From: Gnetum montanum
Lineage: Eukaryota > Streptophyta > Gnetopsida > Gnetales > Gnetaceae
DNA: 64,000 nt
Assembly: GCA_015680685.1 (NCBI GenBank)
Contig: MNCI01030241.1
Location: 180,807 to 244,806 of the forward strand
Direction of reading: 5' to 3'
The notes under the pieces were generated by a model, which did not search any database, had not been told where the DNA came from, and saw only the letters and a list, made by a program, of their open reading frames with translations. The position numbers were made by a program, and so were the translations under genes. Shown here piece by piece: positions 1 to 11,312 of the stretch (within the stretch, counting starts at the first letter, position 1; every line of letters starts with the position of its first letter).

Positions 1-425
1 CAAAGTATTAATTATCAATTATCAATGAATTAGCACACTCAGCACAACCACTTCGAGCATACGTGGAACACTTGGTAACCTAGTAACAACTAGCATTTGG
101 TAATCCCAATAGTGTTACACTGGTTTAGGATGTGTTTGGAGAATGAGAAGAGATGCTAGTTTTAGGATTTGATTCAGTTATAAAAACCCATTAGTTAATT
201 AAATCTTTCCATTGCACACACTTAGGAGACTAAGATAGAAAAATATAAAAAGCATAAAAATCATATACCTCAAGTTTACTTAACCATACAATTGTACCTT
301 ACAAGTAAGCTTGGGAAGACAATGACTACATAACTCATCCTTGTTTCATGTAGACGCATAAGTACTTAATCCTCAGAGTTTGACCAGATCACGCGTGAAA
401 ATTCGTATTCGTATGGTTGGGCTAA
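1..425 (+). repeat. Tat-like LTR fragment, cut at both ends
   Basis: This stretch aligns by eye with the right half of the solo LTR at 6942-7758. They share the GGTAATCCCA block, a run ending in CATACCTCAA, and the near-terminal TCGTATGGTTG. It lacks the last 20-odd bases, including the ACTCATCA terminus, and its left part lies outside the window. Its orientation is opposite to that of the Tat-like coding regions to its right, so it is not their 3' LTR. Most likely it is the remains of a separate insertion. Confidence 0.7.
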
Positions 426-429
426 TGGA

Positions 430-2930
430 TGTAAAGTGATAATGTTGAGGAGGATATATAGGTTACTAGGAAGCATAATATGGTGATTCAATGTATGAAG
501 TTGCTAGTTGGTGATACTCTAGTAGATATTAGTTTTGCGAAGATAAATGAAAAGTGATATTACTTAGGAAAATAGATTGTTAGACATAATATTCATAAGG
601 ATCAAGTTGATAGTATGGATACTATTACCACATGATTGTGGTTATTGCCACAACTAATAATATTACTCTTGATATTGATAGGAAGTTTCACTTGGATAAT
701 AATGCTATTGTTGGTAAGATTATCTATAATTAACTTGAGGGAAAGGTAATATTCTTGGCATATTCATCTAGAAAAACTTGGGATTATGTTTAATGAATAT
801 GCTCCTAATTTCTACAAATGTGTTATAATAGGGTAACATCCCTTAAAATGTTCGTATTGGTAACCAGCACACCTACCATCTTCTTATGTTTTGGAGTTAA
901 CAATCTCTTCAATTGTAGTAGATTTATATTTTTTCCTATCTATGTTACTTCTTGCTTCCTATTAGTCGGTTCCTATAATAATGTTTTTTAACCTTTTCAC
1001 ATTTGAAGGCCTCATTCTTCTAGGTGGCAATCTCAATGATTGACTTTTGCCTAGTGGTGCACACCTCCTTCATTGAGAGATTCTAGTTTTTGATTGCCAA
1101 CCTTCTAACATCTTTGTTTACCTTAGTAATTTTCTCATATTGATGTTTAAGGTATTCTTCCATTTGTTCCTTGTACTTCTATATCTTAAGCAACCATTGA
1201 TTTTCTTTAGTCAATTGTTTATTCTCTCATTGCACCTAGATGAAATCATTATTTATATTGTGAAGCATTGCATTTGATAAGGATGCATCCCAAGTGGCCT
1301 TCTTCTTCTCATTCCTTACCTCTTGTTGCTTGACTTGAAGTTGCTCCAAGATTTCATTCTTATTAAGGCCTTGCGAGAGGAAGATAAGATTGAACAAGTA
1401 GACTCTAAGTTCTACAACCTCGACTACCAATCATTGATTGATATTGGTAGCCTCTTGTAGCTTCACTTACACCACTAAATAGCTTATCCCTTGTTTATAT
1501 AAGCTCTAAATTTATTACTAATATATATATTTTGAGATATTTATTATCTTTGAAATTAGTTTCCTCGTACACGCAAGTCTTTCCAATAGTTGTTCTTGTT
1601 GAGCAGCAATGATTTTCCTAGATCCAGTTCTTGCATAGCTTGGTTGTTTTCCATGGTAGCAATGTTTGGCATAGGTGTTGCAAAAATATTTGATGCTTCT
1701 CTAACCATATTTTTCACCACTTTCACTACTATATCTTTCCTCTTGTATGACATGGTTATCACTATGATGCCTTTCCCTTATTCCAATATTACAAAGAAAG
1801 TTGCAACATTGTCTAAAATTTTGGAAACTTATTTAGATAGTAAGGATACAACAACCTTCCATGTGGAAGGGTTAGCATTAAAAATGACTTCAGTCCTTTA
1901 TGTAGAAAAAATATTTTCCAAATCATCTGATAGCCAACTAATGATCCTTGTGACCTCATGAAGTTGGCTCATAGTTGGATGATAAGCTAATGGATCACCA
2001 CTAGATGCCTACGATTGCTATTACTCTCTAAGTTACCTTAGGTATTCTTTAGCACCTACATTATTCTTGACTAGTGGAAATGATGCTTCTTCCTCTTGAA
2101 ATTTTGAGGATGCCTTCTCCTTTGTTATTTCCTACCATGATGTAGTAGGGGCCATTCGAAGCATGTCATTTGCATAATGGGCTATCCTTCTCCTTTTACA
2201 CAGTTTTCTAATCAAGCATGGAAAGGGGAGTATCTTCCTATCTCTCATTCTCCTTGAATCTCTTACCAATCTTTAAGAAGATCAATTTAGGTAAGCTAAC
2301 TAGAAATTTTCTGCTAAGAGCTGCACACACCCTAGTAGAGAACAATGTAACCTTGTTGGACCATATTATTGGATTGAGGTGTTATACCACTATCTTAAAA
2401 TATATATTCTTTGTTTTAGCTAGGGTGTTTTATTTTTTACACTCAACTCCATAGCACATCTAGGTCTATTCTCTCTTTACTTCTGCATCATACTAGGTAG
2501 ACATCCCTACAAGCTTTGCTCCTTCATTGGATAATCCCTAGGCCTTTAATATGACCTCCACTAAGTAAGAAATGGTGATATCTTTGATATTCACCATAGT
2601 ATCCCCTTGGTAATTATTCCAAAAAAGATATGTTTCACCAAGATACCATTTTCCACTAGTAGAAATAGTGGCCCAAAGTGGAGATGCCTATAACTATGTA
2701 TGAACCTCTTTGGATGTGACATCCAAGAATAGTCTAAAGTTTGGTTCTTGAAGAACTATACTTTGGACCTCCTTACTTTAGATCTTTTCTAGGCAATCCT
2801 CTATGAGTGTAAATTCAAGGCTTGTCCTAGGTTTAGACACTTCATCTTACCTAGAGTGCCCTATTTTGCAGTGAAAATCTATCAAACAGATTCCACCTTA
2901 GGCTCCACCTTGAGGCAATTTGGAAGTTAA
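430..2930 (-). pseudogene. Third Tat-like gag fragment with an unidentified N-terminal part
   Basis: Minus-strand translation near 830-880 gives TTIEEIVNSK followed by YQYEHFKGC. This matches the gag block of the nested element near 17400-17480 (IYHYEHSKGCC) and of the host element near 9440-9500 (IYQYKDPKGCC). The stretch 580-680 matches 9185-9270 and 17150-17260. Residues encoded around 900-1430 are rich in Glu and Lys and look coiled-coil. The part read from about 1560-2900 would be the N-terminal side; it has many stops and I do not recognise it. It may belong to gag or to an additional ORF. No LTR separates this piece from the 3' region of the element to its right, so the junction near 2930-2940 looks like a truncation or rearrangement. 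Confidence 0.5.
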
Positions 2931-2939
2931 ATGAGAGCT

Positions 2940-4255
2940 AGAAAGAGGGTTTATACATGAGGATAACATTTATGAGGTTCAGTTAAAGATTCATGTGTTT
3001 GGAATCTTTCATGACATAAAAATGGGTTGACATTTAATGTCCATGAGAAGATGAAATGAAAAATAATAAATGCATTCAACTTGAAACTATAGCTCAATAA
3101 TTTAGGCATGTAGAGATGGTGTATATACTAAATGTCCAAAATTTATATAAGTGGATCCTCCCAAAAGAATACCCATGTCCTTAATGTCCTTGTATAACCA
3201 TTGCATAATGTGTCCATAAGCATGTTCATAATTGAATATTGATTTAGGCTACATGTCCCACCCACACAATAATTATCTTTGAAATCCTACACTATACTAA
3301 ACAAAATTATCATACAAGCAATTGTATGCAACAATGAGGTGAATAATGGAATAAGAAGAGGTTGCAGAAAAAAGGATGTGGGATGCTTTATCTTATCTAT
3401 AATAGTTCTTTATGTCAAAAGTGATTGAAATGATCATCATACCTATTTGTCTAGGCTTCACACCAAGTCCATACCTTTTCTAGTGACATCACATTATCTC
3501 ATCTTATACTTATAACCATAAATCATCACAACTATATGAAAATATCACTAGTTAAAAAAAGAGAATAAAGAAGCACTTTTATTAATTAATTACTTTAAAA
3601 TTAAGTGCTTCAGGAAACTTGGTCATCAATTAGAGGTGTGCCTTTAGGTATGGATAACATGTTTTTCTAGTGGTATCCTAGGAATTAGTTTTCTTTTGTG
3701 AATTAATTAATTAGTAACTTGTGTCTTCCATACCAAAGGACTACCTTTATGCATGGGTAACATGTCCTTCCAATGAAATAACAAGAAAACACTTGTTAAG
3801 AACATTCTTCCATTAAAATTAAAACATGAGTAATGAAATAAATACATGGATTAGTAAGACCCATAGAGCAAATACAAAGAATCAACAAATCCTCTTGATC
3901 CCACATCCTTTTCCATTCCCTTTTGGTCCTTCCCTCTTTCCACAAGGCATAAAGATCATTAGTTATTTTTTCTTTTATTGTGATAAGAATCACACTACAT
4001 TCATGGTGAAGGTCTCTTAATTATAAAAAGTGGAGGAATGGATAGAATGGCCTCACTACTTTATACAAGTGATTCTCCAATCATCTTGATAACATAGGAC
4101 ACTATCCAAACAGCAAAGGTGGCTTGCACATAAATGAGAATCCTTATTAATGGTAATAGATATATCAAAATTAAGTTCTAGACTTGAAAATATAAATGAT
4201 TCAAAGAAAGGAAAAGCATAAAAGAAAAATGAAAAAAAATATAAATTACAAGATG
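2940..4255 (-). other. 3' non-coding region of the host Tat-like element
   Basis: No coding sequence could be supported. The stretch near 3160-3200 (AAGTGGATCC, then CCTTAATGTCCTTG) matches 12327-12380 in the nested copy, which shows a long conserved region between integrase and the 3' LTR in this family. Homology appears to stop near 2940. Short ORFs on either strand at 3796-4020 overlap one another and look like chance. Confidence 0.5.
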
Positions 4256-5600
4256 TTAGGCCAAATGGTTATCTCCCCCATGAGTAGGTTGAAAGGTGGA
4301 GATATAGAAAATGGAATGAGCTTGATCATGGATTGATATGTCAGTGGAGTTCATGGTTATTAGAAAAATCTTAAAGGATTTTACTTATTATGTGTTGACA
4401 AAGTTTAACTTATCTGGGCAATCATTATGGTAAATCTTTATGATGATTGAATGGAAAGTCGAGTGAATAATGTAGGGTCCTTTTCACAATGTTTGGAATT
4501 TTGTTCATTGAGATACCTATGTGGGGTTACAGTCGAGAACCTTATCTCTTAGTTAAAAGTCCACTTTTCATATCCTAGCTTCGTGATGTTGTTTGGCATA
4601 TGGCTTGTGTACTTTGTTCATCATAAAGGTTACTTGTCTATTTTTTCTCTAGCATGTTGAGGTTCTTGAGATGTTCTTTTATACTAGACTAATGTTGAGG
4701 TCAAGTTCATAAGCTATGTTGAGTGTGTGTAATTCTACTTATATTAAAATTTTTGGTAGCTTGTCATACACTAACTCTTAGAGAGAGTAGTTTATAGGGA
4801 GTTTCTAAGTGGAGTGGTAGGCCTATAAGACGTCATTCAATTTCATGCTCTAGTCTCACATACACCTACTAATAGTCCTAGTAAGGATTTGTGTAGTGTT
4901 TCTATATGTTTCTTCTACTTGATCATTTCCTTAAAGGTAATATGGTGTTTTTAGTTTATATTCTACCCCTAAGCATCACATTACTTTTCTATAAGTAGCA
5001 TTTAAAAACTTGAGTTCCATTATTAGAAACTAGTGCCCTAGTCATACCAAAATTGTTTACCATACTTTGTTGAAAAAACCTAGCTACGATCGTGGATGTA
5101 CAATTTATTACTATTGTAATCTCTATCCATTCTATGTAGTAGTTCATTAAAACAATGATGTAGGGTTTCTCATTGCACATAGGTGGAATGAAACCAATAA
5201 AATCAATTCCCCACAAATTAAAAGGTTGTAATGGTTGGATCCATGGTTTAGGATCTTCCAACCTTATAACCATTCCTCCATCTCTTTGGCACCATTCTGC
5301 ATCCCTAAAGATTATGGGTCAAAAGTATCATGCCATGAGGATTTTGATGATCATTCTCATACTTGCATAGTGATCTCCATGTTCCTTGCATGCACCTTGT
5401 AGAATTCTAGTTTGATCTATATTAGGCACACACCATTGCACCAAGCCATCTATGTAGATTCTATAGAGATCACCCTCTATTTCTATGTAGTGCTTAACTT
5501 GGTGAATGAAGTATTTATTTTTCTTCTTGTTCCATTTAATAGGGATCCTTGTGTGAGTAAATATAAGAGGAATTTTATGTATCATGATGTAGCTACATCT
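4256..5600 (-). pseudogene. Integrase remnant of the host Tat-like element
   Basis: The minus strand encodes the core fold starting at GIDFIGFIPP, with the conserved run YIIVLMNYYIEW. A second-Asp region follows, reading VSNNGTQVF where active integrases have S-D-N/Q-G. Upstream (5328-5450) lie the zinc-binding H2C2 remains, including HGDHYASMRMIIKILMA. The C-terminal part aligns with the better-preserved copy at 13519-14484. Stops and frameshifts split it. The catalytic Asp in the NNG motif is Asn, as in the nested copy. Confidence 0.75.
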
Positions 5601-6941
5601 TTTAAGGTCATTATCGGCTTTGCAAAAGAAATATCATTAATAAATTGATCATAAAGAGGGTTTACATCAACCTTTTTATCTCATCTTAACTAATATAAAA
5701 TGATCTTCAACAATGTTCTTGGTTTTCTTTCTGTCAAATATGGTAAGATCAAATTGCACTATGATATGGGGGCCAATTGTTCTTGGTAGCCATTATATGA
5801 TATGGGGGCCAATTGTTGGCTTGTTCATCAAGATGTATATTGCACTATGATCTATGTGCATAAATATTGGTTATTTAGGCACAATTCTTAAATTTTTCTA
5901 AGGCACATACCACTGTCATCAGTTCTTTGTCTATTGTGATGTAGTTCAATTGTGCACTTGTACTATTTCAACTTGCACAATGGATATAGTATGGATATTT
6001 TTAATCATCCAATTGTATAAGCATAGTTCCCAAACCAAAGTTGGATGTATCTACCATGATGTGGAATGGTTTTTACAAATCAAGAACTCTTAGAATTTAA
6101 GGTTCTATGAACTTTTACTTCAGAAGTTGGAATGCACACTTCAAATGGTGCATCCTTCTTTGTTAGCTTTACCAGTAGTTTCAAAATCTTAGAGAAATTA
6201 TAAATAAAACTCTTGTAGTAGCCTATGTGTCCAAGGAATGATTTGACATCATTCACTATTTTGTTGTTATGTTATTCCTTGGACTCTTATCTTTTCTAGA
6301 TCTATCTTAATCCCTTTTTCTAAAATTCAGTGCCCTAAGACAATGTCGTCTTGGATCATCAAATGACTCTTTTGTAAATTGAGCTTGAGATTTGTCTCCA
6401 TACATTATTTTAAGACCTTGTCTAGATGGTCAGTGATAATTCAAAATCTAACCCATAGGTGAAGTCATCCATGAAGACTTCTATACCACTACCAAGTTGT
6501 TACTAAAAGATACTAAAAAAAAGTCATTAAAATGTTGGTGTGTTTCACAAGCCAAAGGGCATCATTTTGAATGCAAAGGTCCCCTAAGGACTTGTGATTG
6601 TTGTTTTGGCCTAATCTTTCAAGGATATTTAGATTTGATTATAGACATTATAGCCATCTAGAAAAGCTATAATACTTGTGACCTTTAATGGTAACCAACA
6701 ATTGGTCCATAAATTATAATAAAAAATGATCCTTGAAGGTTTTCATATTCACCAACTTTAGCTCGATGCAAATTTTCCATTTCCCATATTTCTTAGGCAT
6801 AATAATGAGTGAGTTTACCCACTTACTATTAGCTATAAGATAGATGAATTTGAATTTCAAAAGCTTTTCCACCTTCTTCTTTACTACTTGCTTTAATTCA
6901 GGATTTAAGCTTCTTTGTGGCTTTTGCTTAGGCTTAATGGT
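5601..6941 (-). pseudogene. Reverse transcriptase-RNase H remnant of the host element
   Basis: Minus-strand blocks in order are KWVNSLIIMPKKYGKW with CIELKLVN and FKDHFLL (6714-6983 reading frame), GTFAFKMMPFGL (near 6560), and the catalytic box VFMDDF at 6461-6478. The RNase H block QLNYITIDKELM follows near 5950, then ALEKFKN. This is the usual Ty3/gypsy order RT then RNase H, and the sequence style fits the Tat branch. Multiple stops are present. A direct 36-bp-period duplication of ATGATATGGGGGCC lies inside RNase H at 5761-5820. The N-terminal side is cut by the solo LTR at 6942. Confidence 0.75.
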
Positions 6942-6966
6942 TGATGAGATGTGATATTGCATAAGT

Positions 6967-7026
6967 CGCGATATCACGTACATGATATCGCGTCGGGCCC
7001 TGCGATATCGTGTACGCGATATCGCA
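6967..7026 (+). promoter_or_regulatory. Twin 26-bp GATATC palindromes upstream of the LTR TATA box
   Basis: Two inverted repeats lie in tandem. The first (6967-6992) has arms CGCGATATCA/TGATATCGCG and a 6-base spacer. The second (7001-7026) has arms TGCGATATCG/CGATATCGCA and a 6-base spacer. Both have 10-base perfect arms, and they start 34 bp apart. The second ends 15 bp before the TATA box. Related GATATC clusters occur at the same place in the other LTRs of this family, so this is probably a U3 promoter element. Its function is inferred from position only. Confidence 0.6.
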
Positions 7027-7041
7027 ACCCATCGCCAATTC

Positions 7042-7049
7042 TATAAATA
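7042..7049 (+). promoter_or_regulatory. TATA box of the solo LTR
   Basis: TATAAATA lies about 80 bp upstream of a block (7123-7158) that is nearly identical to one at 63799-63834. The block is also recognisable in the other LTRs of the family, which suggests it marks the R region or transcript start. The position fits a plant LTR core promoter. Confidence 0.6.
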
Positions 7050-7758
7050 AGAGGTGACTTTCCTTTGTTCACTCATCTAGATCTAGACCCTTAGCCAAAC
7101 TATAACAGTTTTACCATTCCATAGTTAGAATAATTTCCATGTGCCCGCAGTAGGAGTCTCAAAGTGAATGGATCTTTATTTGAGCAAATTGTAGCTAAGC
7201 ACACATTTGTGTACGATAATAAAGATGAACTTTTTGATAAACCTTGCAGCATCTGGACTAAGCTAAATAGGATTTAATTACTATTAAATTTTTAAATGCT
7301 TTCTTAGATAATTAATCTCTCTCAACCCTTGACTCTCCTAGTTAAGTGCATTCAGTACGACCGCTTCAAGCACATGTGTAATGCTTAGTAACCCAGTAAC
7401 AAGTAGCGTTTGGTAATCCCAGTAGCATTGCACTGGTTCAAGGTGTGTGCAGCAAGTGGGAATGGATATGGGTGCTAGGATGATTAGAACTTAGTTAGCA
7501 AATAGTTAGTCACTTAGTCTCTTCACCCTTCCCTACTAGCATAGGCATTAAAAAGATAAAAGTTATAAAAATCGCATACCTCAAACTTACTTAACCATAC
7601 AACCGTGACAATACAAGTAAGTTTGGGAGGATAACAATTAATTAACCTTAAGTGTTCCATTAAGGCATGTAAGCACTTAGTCCTTGGAGTTCGACCGGAT
7701 CGCGTGTGAGATGCTCATATTCGTATGGTTGAGTGTAGGGGTACCTCGCCACTCATCA

Positions 7759-8700
7759 ATGGTAGAGTCTATCTAGATTTTGTGCTAGTATATGCATGAA
7801 TCAATACCTATGATTTCATCATATGACTACGGAAAGGATATTAGCCACTTTTTTACCACCTTTAGCAACTTTTATTTTTGTTTCTTTGTGAGCAAGGCAT
7901 TTATGATTACCAATTTACCATTTTTTAGGAATATACACTCAAGGTGTTATGGTAGTATTTTTAGCTCCAAGGGTTTCAATTCAAATACTTCAAGAATTTC
8001 CAACTCTTCTCAATCTATCTCTACTTCCTTCTTAAGTTCTACATCTAAGATTTGGTGTTTGAGTTGCTTCATTTCATTCATCTTGTCAATGTAATTACTT
8101 GTAAAGACTTTTGTTAGTTCCATGCATGTTGTAGAGTTGAAGTAATTATCTGGTATCAACCATTGGGTGCCCTCTCTTATTTTGTAATTACTACATACAA
8201 GCACCTTTAAACATTAACTAGTTCATCATACAATTAGCATGTTGTGATGGGTTTGCTTCTTATTACACAGATTTTCTGCATGCAGTTGCACCTTATGTCA
8301 CTGTACACATCACATAGAACTCTCTTCTTCTATATCCTTCCATTCTCATTCTTCTTAAAAATTTCCAAGGAAAAACCTCTAATACCTAGCTTGGCATCGA
8401 TTGTGTTGATCCAATCTTTCTCAATGATGATAGGAAAGTCCTCCTTACAATTTTTCATATGGGTTACTAGGAAACCAGTAGGATATGACCAACCACTGAT
8501 GATGGTCATTACATCTTCCACTAGTCCCAAGGGAATGATGATGGATTGGTCTATTGGCTCTAACTTGATATTGCATTTCCTAAGTGGTAGTAGGTTTTAA
8601 GCTTTGTACATTTCTTGAGAAGTCAAATTGACTCTAGAACCTAAGTCTTATGTATCCTTGCATGGTGCATTTCCTAAAATCTATAAGTAGATCAAGAGAC
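7759..8700 (-). pseudogene. Protease and pre-RT linker of the host Tat-like element
   Basis: The minus strand at 8330-8530 reads PLGLVEDVMTII, then YPTGFLVTHM, DFPIIIEKDWINT and IDAKLGIRG. This matches the plant gypsy retropepsin pattern (P-x-G-x-x-E-D-V, then D-x-P-I-I-L-G-R-P-x-L-x-T) with the glycine-arginine step altered. After it (7759-8240) comes the usual variable linker rich in Lys and Glu (KQLKHQILDVELKKEVEID, then a KLLKVVKKW block). The catalytic D-S/T-G could not be confirmed. Small plus-strand reading frames over the same bases are shadows. Confidence 0.6.
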
Positions 8701-10454
8701 TTCTTGAATTATTTCTTTTTCTTAAAAAATATCCTACCTTAATATAGTTTGTAACTACATGAGTGAGCATGAAAGTTTGTACATTAGAGAAATTTTGATT
8801 TAAAGAAGGCTCAAAGGTTTTCTAGAAGATTGTTGGTGTTGGATCTGAAATCATTGATTCTTATGAAGGTTTAGGTGGACTGGCTAGCCTAAAGAGTGAT
8901 CATTTCTGATGCTTATGCTTAGAACCACTTAAGTTGCCATCCACCTACAAGTTCACTACTCTTATGACATTTTGTTGTTGAGGCTATGGAGGAATTTCTC
9001 CTTGCATTGGTAAACTAGGTGGTAAAGGATTCAAGATGTGGAGTTGAGAGTGTTGTGGAGGATAAAAAAATAAGTGAAAGGAGATTTAGCATATAGAGTG
9101 AAAAGTTTGTGATACTTCAAAGGATAATAGTGGTGTGTAAATACATGAGTGGCCAAGCCACTACATGATACAGTTTGTTGTATGTAATATTCATAAAGAT
9201 CAAGTTTCTTGTAGGAATATTGCTACCTTGGTGGTAGCAGCATCCCCCACGATTGTGAGTTTTGCCACTATTTGTAGTACTTTTGAGGTTGAGGTTGAGG
9301 CCTACTTGGGTAATACTATTAATGGTTATAGAGCTACTTGTAGTTACCTTGAGGATAAGGCAACTTCCTTGGGACTTGCTTCTTGATAAACTTTAGGTTA
9401 AATGCATAAGCCTCAAACTCTTGCAAGTATGACATTATCATGCAACAACCTTTTGGATCTTTGTATTGGTAAATGTCATAGCCATCATCATCTAACTTGA
9501 AGTCTTTAACCTCCTCAACTATAGCTACTTTCTCTTTGTGCTGGTAGTAGTCCTTCTCTATAACTCTTTTCAATCTTTTATCTTTCTCCTTGGCTCTTCC
9601 ATCTTCTACTTTTCCTCCATAAACTTAAGTTTTGTTTAGAATTTTTCATCAATGGAGTCCCACATTTTATTAATCTTTTTTAATATTTTAGTAAGTCATT
9701 TTTGGATGGGCAAGGTCTTCCCCTACACTACTTTCTCTAATTGCGATCTTTCATCAAGTTCACAGAGACATACCCTTTTTTGTATATTGAGGAGTCCTTG
9801 TTGTACTACTCTTCACTTTACTCTTCTTTAGTTCACATTCCTTCTTTGTCACTTGATTAATTAGCCTTTGGATCTAACGAGTTGTTATTTTAGATAATCT
9901 CCCTTAGACATAGATCCCAAGAGTCTCTCTTATTTTGTTACAAAGTATATTTATAATATGGTGTAACTACTCCCTTTGAGAAAAGCCACAACCTGAGAAT
10001 TTGTGAAGAAGAGAATAGTATTTGGCTAAGGTTGTATCAAGGGACTCATGATTACCTTGTCTTTGTCCTTGAATTTACTTCCTCAAATTGGACACCCTAT
10101 AGTATGTTTGATATTTATCATTGAACAATGCCAACATCATACTCCATCTCCTAATAGGTTCTAGTTCCAAGAACCAATACAAAATTTTAACTTCTTTGAT
10201 GAGCATTTGTGGAAAGATTTTTAACTTTTTCTAATCATTGTTAATATTATTTAAAGCATAAGCATCATAGAAGACCTATAGATGATGTTTTAGGTTTGCA
10301 TTATAGCCTTCCTCAAACTTTGGAATGTTATTTATATCTAACCTTTTAATTCTGCTATTCCTTGATGCTTGGTAGGAATATAAACTACCTTCTAAATTTT
10401 TATCATGCTTTTCTTGGCAAGTAATAGTTCATCATGATTTTCTCGATTCACATA
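8700..10454 (-). pseudogene. C-terminal part of gag of the host Tat-like element
   Basis: The minus-strand frame at 9334-9573 (IYQYKDPKGCC, then LQEFEAYAFN, then QVPRKLPYPQGNYK) is clearly homologous to the nested copy's frame at 17238-17609. The remainder, up to the boundary at 10454, aligns in order with 17600-18410 of the nested copy but is full of stops. Gag would bind the element RNA and form the particle. The piece is separated from its N-terminal part (20224-21190) by the 9.8-kb nested insertion. Confidence 0.65.
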
Positions 10455-11312
10455 TGATGAGCAACAAGTATACCCTATGCCCAATAATACGACTAGCGTT
10501 CACTTAGCAATCTAGTCAAATTCCATAGACTTTAGCTCTCTAAGTACATCAGTTTTTAGGAAGTGAATCTAATCATTGTAATCATTGTCTTCTTAGTTCC
10601 ACTTGTCAAGTGCAAGTGTATGGTTAAGTGTAACTAAGGCATATGATTTTTATCATTTTATCTTTTATGAATTAAGTCACCTAAGAACAGGAATAAAGTA
10701 ATTGAATGCTTAATTAATCTAATAACTAGCTAACACTTAATTGATCCTAACGTAGGCACTCATTCCTACTTTTCATACACATCCTAAACACATTATAGTG
10801 CCACTAGATTACCAAGAGTTTAGTGCTACTAGGATTACCAAGCATTAAACATATGCTTGAATTGATCCTGCTTAGGTTTGCTATTTAATAGATATTAATT
10901 ACATAGTTAAAATTCATTAAAGTAGATTGCATGAATATTAAATGCATAAATAAAACATTAATCTATTCCAAGTGCTCCAAGGTTTGATCAAAATAGCTCA
11001 TCTTTATTGCTGTTTACACTGTCATGCTTAGGTATATCAATGCTTGAATAAATATCTGTACACTTCTTTAACTCCTACTATGGGCACTCAAAAAATATTA
11101 TAACTCTAGGGGAAAAAAACTGCAAGAGCTTCGCTAATAACTAATGGAAAGATGCCTAAATCATGCATCCAAGTGTTGTATTTATAGGCTAGCACACATC
11201 CTATGATATTGGATATCTAATAATGTATCATGGGCTCTGATATCAGGGATTCGATATTAGGGCTTCGATATCAAGGATCAATATTGAGGCCTAACAAAAA
11301 AATGATTCATCA
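10455..11312 (-). repeat. 3' LTR of the nested Tat-like element (858 bp)
   Basis: It begins TGATGAGCAAC and ends GATTCATCA. It aligns with the partner at 19436-20223 from TATACCCTATGCCC onward, through the shared block CAAACTGCAAGAGCTTC-like region, to the terminal AAAAAAATGATTCATCA. It is longer than its partner mainly because of a roughly 30-base local duplication near 10810-10850. A minus-strand TATA box lies at 11179-11186. Confidence 0.85.
11179..11290 (-). promoter_or_regulatory. LTR core promoter: TATA box with upstream GATATC array
   Basis: On the minus strand the TATAAATA box is at 11179-11186. Upstream of it, at higher coordinates, GATATC occurs at 11212-11217, 11239-11244 and 11267-11272. 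The spacings are 27-28 bp, with GATATT variants between. The arrangement parallels the twin palindromes of the solo LTR. In the 5' LTR partner (near 20150-20210) the array is more decayed. Confidence 0.5.

Larger units (their letters stand above)
6942..7758 (+). mobile_element. Solo LTR of the Tat-like family with a perfect 5-bp target duplication
   Basis: The sequence starts TGATGAGATG and ends CCACTCATCA, giving complementary termini TGATGAG/CTCATCA. It is flanked on both sides by ATGGT (6937-6941 and 7759-7763). The flanking coding sequence, the linker between protease and RT, is continuous across it when compared with the nested copy (16200-16360), which lacks the insert. The LTR contains a TATA box at 7042-7049 on the plus strand and a conserved block at 7123-7158 near the expected transcription start. 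With no internal region left, it is a solo LTR formed by LTR-LTR recombination. It lies opposite in orientation to its host. Confidence 0.88.

Noticed and set aside
5173-5648. Plus-strand open frames opposite the Tat-like integrase
   Set aside because: They are shadows of the conserved minus-strand integrase and carry no domain of their own.
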